Shown piece after piece: positions 33,589-41,766 of a DNA stretch of 64,000 nt. This stretch comes from JAAZMI01 sp964603615 (GTDB taxonomy: Bacteria > Bacillota > Dethiobacteria > DTU022 > UBA8154). Numbering within the stretch: the stretch's first letter is position 1; every line of letters starts with the position of its first letter. The notes beneath the pieces were generated by a model. It was not told the DNA's origin, made no database searches, and was given only the letters and a program-made list of their open reading frames with translations. The stretch lies in the NCBI GenBank assembly GCA_964603615.1, contig CAZRVU010000003.1, forward strand, positions 41,223-105,222, read 5' to 3'. The translations under genes and the position numbers were made by a program.

Positions 33589-35394
33589 ATGGATAAAAAA
33601 ATGCTGCAAAGAATGAAGTTTTTCCTATGCCTGGTCATTTTTGTTTTTATTGTTCTTTTAGCACGTCTGGCCTATCTACAAATATTTAATTATGAAAGTT
33701 ACTGGGCCAGGGCAGAAAAAAACCGGTTGCGCATTTTACCTATTACTGCACCCCGGGGGGAAATCTTTGCACGCAACGGGGAACAGTTGGTTACAAACAG
33801 ACCCGGTTTTACGGTATCACTGGTTGACCTTGGGCAGGGTTACAGTGCAGAGACGATTGCTTACCTGGCACAACTGTTGGGGGTGGAAGAGGAAGAAATC
33901 CAGCAAAAAATAAAATCCCAATTTTACCGCCGTTATCTGCCCCTGCGTTTAAAGATGGATGTGGATATGGAAACGGTGTCCAAGATTGCCGAGAGACGCC
34001 TGGAACTTCCGGGCGTGCTTATTGAAGTCCAGCCGATTAGAAATTATGTTAACGGAAATTTCCTGGCCCATGTACTTGGTTACATGGGGGAGGGGGTTGT
34101 TCCCGACCGGACGGTAGAATGTTGGGAAAATAGCGGGTATGAGTACCAACCTGGAGATCTGGTGGGGCAGGCGGGGATCGAGTTGGTCTGGGAGCCTTTT
34201 CTTCAGGGAAAAGATGGGGGCCTGCAGGTGGAGGTTAATTCTACCGGCCAGGCCATCGGGGAATTCGAAAGGGTGGAACCAAAACCGGGCCACGATCTTT
34301 ACTTAACAATAGATGCCCCCTTGCAGTATGCACTGGAAGAGGCTCTCAAAGAAACCGTGGAGGATTTGCAGGCGGAAGGCAACCAGTATGCCGGGGAAGC
34401 GGCAGCAGTAGTGCTGGATCCCCGTTGTGGGGCAATTTTGGCCATGGCCGATACCCCTGCCTATGATCCTAATACCTTTAGCCTTGATTTCCCCGACCTG
34501 GTTAAAGATCCTCGCTGTCCGCTGGTTAACAAAGTAATTGGAGAACACTATCCTGTGGGTTCGACTTTTAAAATGGTGACGGCTCTGGCTGCTTTGCAGG
34601 AGGGAGCTATCACCAAAGAGGGGCGGGTAACCTGTAGTGGGACGATAACGCGCTACAACGCCACTAAATCTTGTTATCGCGGGACTGCACACGGGTCTTT
34701 AAATATCATCCAAGCCATTCAAAGATCATGTAACATCTTTTTTTATGAGATGGGATTGCGAGTCGGCATCGACACCCTGGCTCATTATGCCCGGGAATTT
34801 GGCTTTGGTAGCCCGGTGGGGCTGACGGATATTTCTGGTGAAAAAGAAGGTTTTGTGGCCAGCCGGGAATTTAAAAACACACTGTACCAGGAACCCTGGT
34901 ATCCGGCAGAAACTATGGATGCGGCTATCGGACAAAGCTTTCATAGTATTACGCCTTTGCAGTTGGCCAATTACACGGCAATGATTGCCAATGGGGGCCT
35001 GCACTACCGCCCTTACCTGGTGGAAAAAATCATTGATAGCGAGGGTGAGCTAGTTCTGGTTGCCGAACCGGAGGTCTTGCATGAAATGGAGATAGACGAG
35101 GTTCATTGGAACACGATCCGGGAGGGGATGTCTTTGGTGCCTTTGCCGGGTGGAACCGGTGCCAGGCTAGCTGATTTTCCAGTAAAAATAGCGGCGAAAA
35201 CGGGTACCGCCCAGGTTGTTGGCAAGGACGGTGATATTCCTTCCCACAGTCTTTTTGTTGCCTATGCCCCGTTGGAAGAACCGGAGATCGCCCTGGCTGT
35301 TTTTATCAAACACGGGGAAGATTGGCGCGGCAGCACATCTATACCGGTAGCCCGTAAAATTTTAGAGGTTTACTTTCAGATTCCCACGGAGTAG
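33589..35394 (+). CDS. mrdA: Penicillin-binding protein 2 (elongation transpeptidase)
   Basis: The 601-residue class B PBP cross-links sidewall peptidoglycan with RodA. A membrane anchor (about 10-30) is followed by the dimerisation/pedestal region starting APRGEIFARNG and by the transpeptidase domain with S325 in GSTFKM, SCN from residue 380 and KTGTAQ at 537. All three active-site motifs are intact. It follows mreD by 21 bases; the minC/minD genes often found at this point in related genomes are absent. Confidence 0.96.
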   Translation: MDKKMLQRMKFFLCLVIFVFIVLLARLAYLQIFNYESYWARAEKNRLRILPITAPRGEIFARNGEQLVTNRPGFTVSLVDLGQGYSAETIAYLAQLLGVEEEEIQQKIKSQFYRRYLPLRLKMDVDMETVSKIAERRLELPGVLIEVQPIRNYVNGNFLAHVLGYMGEGVVPDRTVECWENSGYEYQPGDLVGQAGIELVWEPFLQGKDGGLQVEVNSTGQAIGEFERVEPKPGHDLYLTIDAPLQYALEEALKETVEDLQAEGNQYAGEAAAVVLDPRCGAILAMADTPAYDPNTFSLDFPDLVKDPRCPLVNKVIGEHYPVGSTFKMVTALAALQEGAITKEGRVTCSGTITRYNATKSCYRGTAHGSLNIIQAIQRSCNIFFYEMGLRVGIDTLAHYAREFGFGSPVGLTDISGEKEGFVASREFKNTLYQEPWYPAETMDAAIGQSFHSITPLQLANYTAMIANGGLHYRPYLVEKIIDSEGELVLVAEPEVLHEMEIDEVHWNTIREGMSLVPLPGGTGARLADFPVKIAAKTGTAQVVGKDGDIPSHSLFVAYAPLEEPEIALAVFIKHGEDWRGSTSIPVARKILEVYFQIPTE

Positions 35395-35445
35395 AAAAAG
35401 CATTTAAATAGAAAAAAGATCATGGCCCCTGAAGGAAGGAAAAGA

Positions 35446-36549
35446 ATGTTTGACCGGCGCCTCTTGAAAAATTTTGATTACCAGCTTTTGTTGATAATGC
35501 TGGCGATTAGCTTTTATGGCTTACTGGTGCTCAGCAGTGCTACGCAAGGGGTAAGCAGTGGCGAGCATTTTTTCTACGTGAAAAAACAGGCGACCTGGTT
35601 GACTGCTGGGATCGGCGTACTGTTAATAACCATCAGTATAAATTATCTGCACATGTATCGCTGGTCCTGGTATTTATATGCCGGTAACCTGGCGATACTC
35701 ATTGCGGTTCTATTCGTCGGCAAGGAAGACGTAGGCGCCTATCGCTGGATCGATTTAAAGGTTTTTGACTTTCAACCCTCAGAGTTGGCTAAAATAATCA
35801 TCATTCTTACGCTGGCGCGTTTTCTGGTGGATAACGAAGAAAAACTAAAGAATTTTGTGTCCTTGTTTCCTTTTTTGCTCCATGTTTCTTTACCCATGTT
35901 GTTAATTTTTTTACAACCGGATTTGGGAACCGCTTTGGTTTTTATTGCCATTCTTTTTGGAATGTTATACATGGCCGGGGTTCCCTGGAAGAATCTCTTA
36001 ATCATAGCCGGTGCGGGGCTGGCCCTTTCTCCTCTTTTTTGGATGCGGCTGCTCGATTATCAAAAATTGCGGCTGCTTGTTTTCCTAAACCCGGATCTCG
36101 ATCCCCTGAAATTTGGTTACCAATTAAAACAATCCATGATTGCCATTGGTTCTGGTGGGCTGGCCGGCAAAGGCCTGTACCAGGGGAGCCAGGCCCGCTT
36201 GCAGTTTTTACCGGCACAGCATACAGATTTTATTTTTTCAGTTCTTGGAGAGGAATGTGGTTTTTTAGGAGCTTTGCTTCTGCTTTTACTTTACTTTTTA
36301 CTCATTTATCGTATTTTTAAAATAGGTTCCTTGGCTAAGGATAAATACGGTGTGCTTGTTTGTACCGGTATTGCCACGATGATGCTTTTCCAAATCCTTG
36401 TAAATATTGGTATGACTCTCAGTATCATGCCAGTCACCGGACTGCCTTTGCCTTTTATGAGTTACGGGGGTAACTCCTTGTTTCTCAATATGCTCTCGAT
36501 CGGGGTTGTGCTCAACATTGGTATGCGGCGGCATAAGATCCAGTTTTAG
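35446..36549 (+). CDS. rodA: Peptidoglycan glycosyltransferase RodA
   Basis: A SEDS-family glycan polymerase partnered with PBP2. The 367-residue protein has about ten membrane segments and the motifs VGAYRWIDLKVFDFQPSELAK and TGLPLPFMSYGGNSL conserved in FtsW/RodA/SpoVE. The ATG at 35446 has AAGGAAGG upstream, preferable to 35422. It lies directly behind mrdA, arguing for RodA rather than FtsW or SpoVE. Confidence 0.95.
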   Translation: MFDRRLLKNFDYQLLLIMLAISFYGLLVLSSATQGVSSGEHFFYVKKQATWLTAGIGVLLITISINYLHMYRWSWYLYAGNLAILIAVLFVGKEDVGAYRWIDLKVFDFQPSELAKIIIILTLARFLVDNEEKLKNFVSLFPFLLHVSLPMLLIFLQPDLGTALVFIAILFGMLYMAGVPWKNLLIIAGAGLALSPLFWMRLLDYQKLRLLVFLNPDLDPLKFGYQLKQSMIAIGSGGLAGKGLYQGSQARLQFLPAQHTDFIFSVLGEECGFLGALLLLLLYFLLIYRIFKIGSLAKDKYGVLVCTGIATMMLFQILVNIGMTLSIMPVTGLPLPFMSYGGNSLFLNMLSIGVVLNIGMRRHKIQF

Positions 36550-36611
36550 CATAAAAAAACTCGCCGGGCATATATATTGTACAGGCAGCACAATTTCCGG
36601 AGGTAGACCGT

Positions 36612-37484
36612 ATGTATCTGAATAAAAGGAAAAAGGATCCTCCCCGCTCGGATTTAAGAAGCAGATTGGAGGAATATTCTTCCCTAAAAGAAAAAACATG
36701 GTGGTGGGGGGAGGAGGAAGACACAGGGCCGCACACATTTTTTGATTATTTCCCCCTTTCTATTTTGAAGGATATGCATAGTTTTGTGCTATTCAAAATT
36801 ACTGCCGGGTTACTTACCATTCTACTTGTTACCCTTCTTACTTTGATCAAGTTACCTTTGGCCGCCTTTTGTTTAGAAAAGATACAATATGTCACCACCT
36901 GGCAAATGGATTTTGCTGCCCTTGGACGGGAGGCTGCCCCGGTGATCAAAAAACTTTGGGCCGGGGATCTAGAGGCAGATTTGGAGAAAGTTGTTCTGGC
37001 TCCCGGAGGAAGTTTTCCTTACGGGGAAGCAGAACAGCTTCTGGTTCCCCTGGAAGGGGAGCTGATAAAAACTTTTGGGTTTCAGTATAATCCTTATTTA
37101 CAAAAAGAAGAGATGTTTTACGGCTTAGTTTTTGCTGTGCCGGAGGGAGCCAGGGTGCGGGCTGCTGCCAGTGGGCGTGTTAAGGAAATGAAGATACATC
37201 CCGATTACGGGCTTTTTTTATTACTGGAACATGCGGGGGGCCTGGCAACGGTTTACGGTTATCTGCAGCATACAGCGGTTGGGGAAGGGGATGTAGTAAA
37301 ACAGGGTCAGGAAATTGCACAAGCCGGTCAAGAACCCTTGTTGTCAAGGGAATGGATGGCAAGGGATGATCTTGTGTTACCCCCGGCCGGCCGGGAGCCC
37401 CCGGGGGGGCGGCCGGCTTTATATTTTGAAGTGCGTGAAGATGGTGAACCGGTGGATCCGTTGCCGTTGCTGGTCAAACCATAG
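36612..37484 (+). CDS. spoIVFA: SpoIVFA-like protein (degenerate M23 peptidase domain)
   Basis: The 290-residue protein has a charged N-terminus (1-60), one membrane segment (about 62-85) and a C-terminal LytM/M23 fold (about 155-285). The metal ligands of active M23 enzymes are missing: the H-x-G-x-D site reads MFYGLVFAV, and the final H-x-H reads LYFEV. SpoIVFA of Bacillus is likewise an inactive M23-like membrane protein that restrains the SpoIVFB protease during sporulation. A spoIVFB gene is the next gene downstream, supporting the call, although repeats and an assembly gap now separate them. Confidence 0.85.
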   Translation: MYLNKRKKDPPRSDLRSRLEEYSSLKEKTWWWGEEEDTGPHTFFDYFPLSILKDMHSFVLFKITAGLLTILLVTLLTLIKLPLAAFCLEKIQYVTTWQMDFAALGREAAPVIKKLWAGDLEADLEKVVLAPGGSFPYGEAEQLLVPLEGELIKTFGFQYNPYLQKEEMFYGLVFAVPEGARVRAAASGRVKEMKIHPDYGLFLLLEHAGGLATVYGYLQHTAVGEGDVVKQGQEIAQAGQEPLLSREWMARDDLVLPPAGREPPGGRPALYFEVREDGEPVDPLPLLVKP

Positions 37485-37485
37485 G

Positions 37486-37693
37486 GTGGCGAAAGATGGG
37501 GTACAGCTCCAAGTTACGCTCAGAGAGTTCTACGGTTCAGCTCCGGCCCCAGACGGCCTGCCCGGCCAAGTGCCCATCCTTGGGCACCTGGCCGGCTGCC
37601 GACGTCCTGTCGGCAGGGCTGTCTTTGGGCCTGTGCTTCACCGTGAACTCTTTGCTTCGCTGCACAAGTCGCTGTGCCCCAATCTTTCGCCAC
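37486..37693. repeat. Repeat family A, full copy 3
   Basis: This 208-bp copy has the longest terminal inverted repeat of the family: GTGGCGAAAGAT at the left and ATCTTTCGCCAC at the right, extending imperfectly to about 22 bases (left GGGGTACAGC against GGGGCACAGC read from the right). It starts one base after the spoIVFA stop. Confidence 0.88.
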
Positions 37694-37703
37694 TGACGAA
37701 CAA

Positions 37704-37852
37704 ATTCAAAAACTGACCCTCACAAATAAAAAAGATTAAGCCAAAAACCGGCTTCGCCACTGACGAACAAACTCAAAAATCGGCTTTCGCAAGTAAAAAA
37801 GTTAAATTCAAAACTGACCCTCATAAATAAAAAAGATTAAGCCAAAAACCGG
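37704..37852. repeat. Tandem AT-rich repeat between spoIVFA and spoIVFB
   Basis: A unit of about 47 bases beginning TTCAAAAACTGACCCTCA and ending GATTAAGCCAAAAACCGG occurs at 37704-37751 and 37806-37852, with a partly related spacer between them. Confidence 0.7.
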
Positions 37853-37857
37853 TCTTT

Positions 37858-38067
37858 GCTAAATAAATAGATAAACTTGAACACTGTTCTCTGCGAATAA
37901 TAAAGGGCCGTTNNNNNNNNNNNNNNNNNNNNNNNNNNNNNNNNNNNNNNNNNNNNNNNNNNNNNNNNNNNNNNNNNNNNNNNNNNNNNNNNNNNNNNNN
38001 NNNNNNNNNNNNGCTAAATAAATAGATAAACTTGAACACTGTTCTCTGCGAATAATAAAGGGCCGTT
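37858..38067. other. Assembly gap (100 N) bounded by an identical 55-bp repeat
   Basis: Positions 37913-38012 are exactly 100 N, the usual placeholder for a gap of unknown length. The same 55 bases, starting GCTAAATAAATAGATAAACT and ending AAAGGGCCGTT, occur on both sides (37858-37912 and 38013-38067), so the gap probably arose because the assembler could not resolve a tandem repeat. Confidence 0.95.
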
Positions 38068-38181
38068 TTTGGGCCTGTGCTTCACCGTGAACCCGGAAGC
38101 TGAGCTAATTTTTTTCTTCGTGGAAACAATTGTAGGCCACAGGGTGGCGTTACAAGTCACTGCGCCCCAATTTTTCGCCAC
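38066..38181. repeat. Broken family A pieces including a 38-bp minimal form
   Basis: 38068-38092 matches an internal piece of the A element (GGGCCTGTGCTTCACCGTGA). 38144-38181 has the A termini GTGGCG and CGCCAC only 26 bases apart, an internally deleted copy. Confidence 0.65.
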
Positions 38182-38249
38182 TGACAAAGTGAAATAGTGG
38201 GAGGTCCCCTATTTCACACCAGTTGGTATATGAAGCAGGAGGTTTGTTA

Positions 38250-39161
38250 TTGAGTTGGCGCCTTTGTAAAGTTGGCGATTTGGAAATTGCAATGAACCCC
38301 TTTTTTCTACTCTTTGTTTTTCTTTGGATGCTGGCGGGGTTAACAGGGCAGACCTTATTTCTTTTCGCCCTGGTCCTGGGTCACGAATTGACACATGCCG
38401 TAGCCGCCAGGCTGTCCGGTCTCAAGGTCCGCCGTGTCGAACTTTTTCCCTTTGGCGGTATCGCTTACCTGGCCAACCCTTTGGAGTTCGATCCTAAAAA
38501 AGAATTCATTGTAGCCGCTGCGGGCCCTGCTTTTAACTTAATTATGTTTGTTGGCTTGTGGAATTACCGGCTGGGCCTCTATGGTATTCCACATTATGCA
38601 GAGCATCCGCTGGTCGGTTTTTTATGCCAGGCCAACATATTTTTATTTATTTTCAATCTTCTACCGGCCTTGCCTTTGGATGGGGGCCGGCTTCTACGTG
38701 CTTCTTTAAGCCCGCGCCTGGGTTTACAGAGAGCTACAGAGATAGCGGCTGCCTGGGGGAAGTGGCTGGGGGCTTTTTTTGTGCTGGCCGGGTTATTGTT
38801 TTCATACTATGATTATTTAAACCTATCTTTGGCTTTGATGGGACTATTTTTATACTATGCCGCCGGCCGCGAACAAAAATCGGCCATCTATACTTTCCTG
38901 CGCTACCTGCTACGCAAGGAAAAAGTTTTAAAAAAACATGGCGTGCTCAAAGGAGAACTGTTGGTGGTTATGGAAAATACAACCATATTGGAGGTATTAA
39001 AACGCTTTAAGCCGATGTGTTACCATCAGGTCGTCGTTTTAAATCAGGCTTGCCGCATCCTCGAAATTTTATCGGAGAGCCAGATTATCGAAATTGCTTT
39101 AAAACAGGGGATGGATCTTACCTTTGAAAAGAAACGGCGGGTGTCAATTTGGTGCCGTTAA
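38250..39161 (+). CDS. spoIVFB: SpoIVFB-like site-2 metalloprotease (M50)
   Basis: This membrane protease of the M50B family would cleave pro-sigma-K inside the membrane during sporulation. The 303-residue protein has HELTH (zinc and catalytic residues) in an early membrane segment, a second motif LPALPLDGGRLL supplying the aspartate ligand, and a C-terminal CBS-like tail. The start is TTG 38250, with GGAGG seven bases before it; no ATG fits before the conserved LCKVGDLEIAMNP stretch. Neighbouring spoIVFA supports the sporulation role. Confidence 0.9.
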   Translation: MSWRLCKVGDLEIAMNPFFLLFVFLWMLAGLTGQTLFLFALVLGHELTHAVAARLSGLKVRRVELFPFGGIAYLANPLEFDPKKEFIVAAAGPAFNLIMFVGLWNYRLGLYGIPHYAEHPLVGFLCQANIFLFIFNLLPALPLDGGRLLRASLSPRLGLQRATEIAAAWGKWLGAFFVLAGLLFSYYDYLNLSLALMGLFLYYAAGREQKSAIYTFLRYLLRKEKVLKKHGVLKGELLVVMENTTILEVLKRFKPMCYHQVVVLNQACRILEILSESQIIEIALKQGMDLTFEKKRRVSIWCR

Positions 39162-39206
39162 GGTATAATATAAGTTAACTCCTTTTTTAAGAAAGAGCTG
39201 AGCTTA

Positions 39207-41060
39207 TTGCCTGCAAAAGATTTACAATATGTTTGGGATAAAGTGCAGAAGCCCGCGCGTTATTTAGGCCGGGAAATAAATGCCGTCCAGAAAGATCCCG
39301 CCAAAGTTAGAACCCGCTTGGCACTTGTTTTTCCGGATCTGTATGAAGTCGGCATGTCACATCTGGGTTTAAAAATTCTTTACGGGCTGGCCAATAAAGA
39401 AGCAGATGTCTATGCCGAAAGGTTTTTTGCGCCAGCCGCTGACCTGGAGGGGATTCTCCGGGAAGAAGGGATTTGCCTTTTCAGTCTGGAAAGCCATACC
39501 CCCTTGTCTTTCTTTGATCTGGCAGGGTTTACCCTGCAGTATGAGCTAAGCTATACGACAATTCTAAGGATGCTTTCCTTGGGCGGGGTTCCCCTGCGGG
39601 CGGCACAGAGAAAGGAAGGGGACCCCTTTGTTTTAGGCGGGGGGCCGCTAACTTTGAACCCGGAACCGCTTGCCCCTTTTTTTGACTTTTTTGTGTTGGG
39701 TGACGGGGAAGAGGTCCTTTTGGAGGTGTTAAGAACATTTGCACTCTGGAAGGAACGACACGGCAGAAAACGGGAGTCCTTTCTGCAGGAAATTGCCGGT
39801 ATTCCCGGGATCTACGTCCCTTCTTTTTACGAACCTTTCTATGACGGAATAGAATTTAGCGGGATGAAACGTCTGAAAGCAGAGGCCCCTTTGCCGGTAA
39901 AAAAAAGGGTCGTCCTCGATCTGGAAAACGCTTTCCACCCGGATTCTTTTATTGTGCCCTATATGCAGATAGTCCATGATCGGGCGGTTTTGGAGCTTTT
40001 CAGGGGTTGTACGCAAGGCTGCCGTTTTTGTCAAGCCGGTTATATTTACAGGCCGGTACGGGAGCGTTCCCTGGCAAAATTGAGGGATCTGGCCGGAAAT
40101 ATTATCCGGAAAACTGGTTGGGAGGAGCTTTCTCTTTCCTCGCTAAGTAGCAGTGATTATTCTCAAATCAGGGAGCTAATTGAAGCCCTGCAGCATGACT
40201 TTGCCGGCGAGCAGGTCGGGTTATCACTGCCCTCCTTGCGTGCCGATCCCTTTTCCTTGTCTTTGGCGAAGATGGTACAGGGAAACCGGGCGGGGGGCGT
40301 TACTTTTGCCCCTGAAGCCGGTTCCCAGCGTCTACGGGATGTGATTAACAAAGGAATTACAGAGGAGGAAATACTGGCGGCAGCAGAATATGCTTTTATG
40401 ACGGGAAGAAGGCATATCAAGTTGTATTTTATGCTGGGACTGCCTACGGAGACAGAGGAAGATCTCTGGGAGCTCGTGCGGTTAGTAGAAAAAATCTCAG
40501 ACCTTCGCCGCAAAATTAAAATAAAAAAATTCCCCTTGCAGATTACAGTTAGCACTGCTACTTTCGTGCCCAAGGCGCACACTCCTTTTCAATGGGAACC
40601 CCAACTGGAATTGACGGAGGTTAAGCGCCGCCAACAATTTTTGCGCGAACAGCTTCGCCCACTGAAAGGGGTGCAATTTACCTGGCCTGCAGCCGAAATG
40701 AGTTACCTGGAGGCAGTTTTTTCCCGCGGCGACAGGCGTTTGGCGGCAGTATTAGAAAGAATTTGTAATCTGGGCAGTGGGTTAGAGGCCTGGAGCGAAA
40801 GCTTTGATTTTGCTCTTTGGGAGGAAGCCTTTAAACATGAAAAAATTGATTCCCGGTGTTATGCCTATTACCAGCCAGCGCTGGATGCACCCTTGCCCTG
40901 GGAACATCTTAGCTCCGGGGTGGCAAAAAAGTATTTGCAAGAAGAGCACAAAAGAGCTTTTCAAGGTGAGACAACCCGTGATTGTCGTCAGGCAGGTTGT
41001 TGGGATTGCGGCCTGGCGGATTGTCCCACAAGGCAGGTGAGGAAAAATGAAGCGCTATAG
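39207..41060 (+). CDS. Radical SAM protein, TIGR03960-type
   Basis: The 617-residue protein has an N-terminal B12-binding-like region (about 1-200) and a radical SAM core with the cluster motif CTQGCRFCQAGYIYRP (C-x3-C-x2-C) near residues 270-285, followed by ITVSTATFVPKAHTPFQW, typical of this family. A C-terminal region holds further cysteines (CRQAGCWDCGLADCP). These proteins always occur with a DUF2344 partner, encoded next with a 14-base overlap; the pair's function is unknown, though position before rng suggests RNA or ribosome modification. The start is a TTG. Confidence 0.92.
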   Translation: MPAKDLQYVWDKVQKPARYLGREINAVQKDPAKVRTRLALVFPDLYEVGMSHLGLKILYGLANKEADVYAERFFAPAADLEGILREEGICLFSLESHTPLSFFDLAGFTLQYELSYTTILRMLSLGGVPLRAAQRKEGDPFVLGGGPLTLNPEPLAPFFDFFVLGDGEEVLLEVLRTFALWKERHGRKRESFLQEIAGIPGIYVPSFYEPFYDGIEFSGMKRLKAEAPLPVKKRVVLDLENAFHPDSFIVPYMQIVHDRAVLELFRGCTQGCRFCQAGYIYRPVRERSLAKLRDLAGNIIRKTGWEELSLSSLSSSDYSQIRELIEALQHDFAGEQVGLSLPSLRADPFSLSLAKMVQGNRAGGVTFAPEAGSQRLRDVINKGITEEEILAAAEYAFMTGRRHIKLYFMLGLPTETEEDLWELVRLVEKISDLRRKIKIKKFPLQITVSTATFVPKAHTPFQWEPQLELTEVKRRQQFLREQLRPLKGVQFTWPAAEMSYLEAVFSRGDRRLAAVLERICNLGSGLEAWSESFDFALWEEAFKHEKIDSRCYAYYQPALDAPLPWEHLSSGVAKKYLQEEHKRAFQGETTRDCRQAGCWDCGLADCPTRQVRKNEAL

Positions 41061-41766
41061 GCTTTGCTTTAGTAAGGGTGGCCTTTTAAAGTACATTTCC
41101 CACCTCGATTTACAACGCACTTTTGGCCGTGCTTTGCGGCGTGGTGCCGTGCCCATAGTTTATAGCCAGGGTTTTAGTCCGCAGCCGCGGCTGCTCTTTG
41201 CTTCGCCCCTGGCTCTAGGGATTGAGGGAAAGAACGAATATCTCGACCTTTATTTAAATATGCCCTGGCAGGAAAATAAACTAAAAGAAACTATGAATTC
41301 GCAACTCCCCCCGGGATTGAGTATTAAAGATGTTTATACGGTAGACTCCGGGCAGCCCTCCCTTTCTTCTCTGATACGGGCTGCACTTTATAATATTTGT
41401 TTCCCTGTTGTACCGGATAACCTGCCGCAGGCGTTGGGTGACCTCCTGCAGGCTGAAACAATTCCTGTGAAGCGGCGGGGCAAAAAGGGTTCTAAATTAA
41501 TTGATATGAGGCCTTTTCTTTTTCAATTGAAGTTAAAAAGGCAAGGTGAAAAGGGGATGTTGCAAATGTTATTGGCTGCTGGCAGCCAGGGGGGAGCCCG
41601 TCCACAGGAGGTTCTTGCGCTTCTACCGCTGAGTGGGGCCAGGATGGAAATAATTCGGGATGCTTTATTCATTGCTGGCGGTGAAGGGTTAATAACCCCT
41701 ACGGGAGAGGCTGCGGAAAGTTATTTGGAGGTATCTTATGGAAAAAAAGATTGTGATAAATTGTAA
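41047..41766 (+). CDS. DUF2344 protein, radical SAM partner (TIGR03936)
   Basis: A 239-residue protein beginning with the family signature LLKYISHLDLQRTFGRALRR and containing YSQGFSPQPRLLFASPLALG. In other genomes this domain is separate from or fused to the preceding radical SAM protein. It overlaps that gene and also overlaps rng by 29 bases, so all three are likely co-translated. Its biochemical role is not known. Confidence 0.92.
   Translation: MKRYRLCFSKGGLLKYISHLDLQRTFGRALRRGAVPIVYSQGFSPQPRLLFASPLALGIEGKNEYLDLYLNMPWQENKLKETMNSQLPPGLSIKDVYTVDSGQPSLSSLIRAALYNICFPVVPDNLPQALGDLLQAETIPVKRRGKKGSKLIDMRPFLFQLKLKRQGEKGMLQMLLAAGSQGGARPQEVLALLPLSGARMEIIRDALFIAGGEGLITPTGEAAESYLEVSYGKKDCDKL

Noticed and set aside
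36612..37484. Active M23 endopeptidase
   Set aside because: The metal-binding histidines and aspartate are absent; the SpoIVFA context explains the domain.
37913..38012. Frame running across the N stretch
   Set aside because: It is an artefact of unknown bases in the assembly gap.
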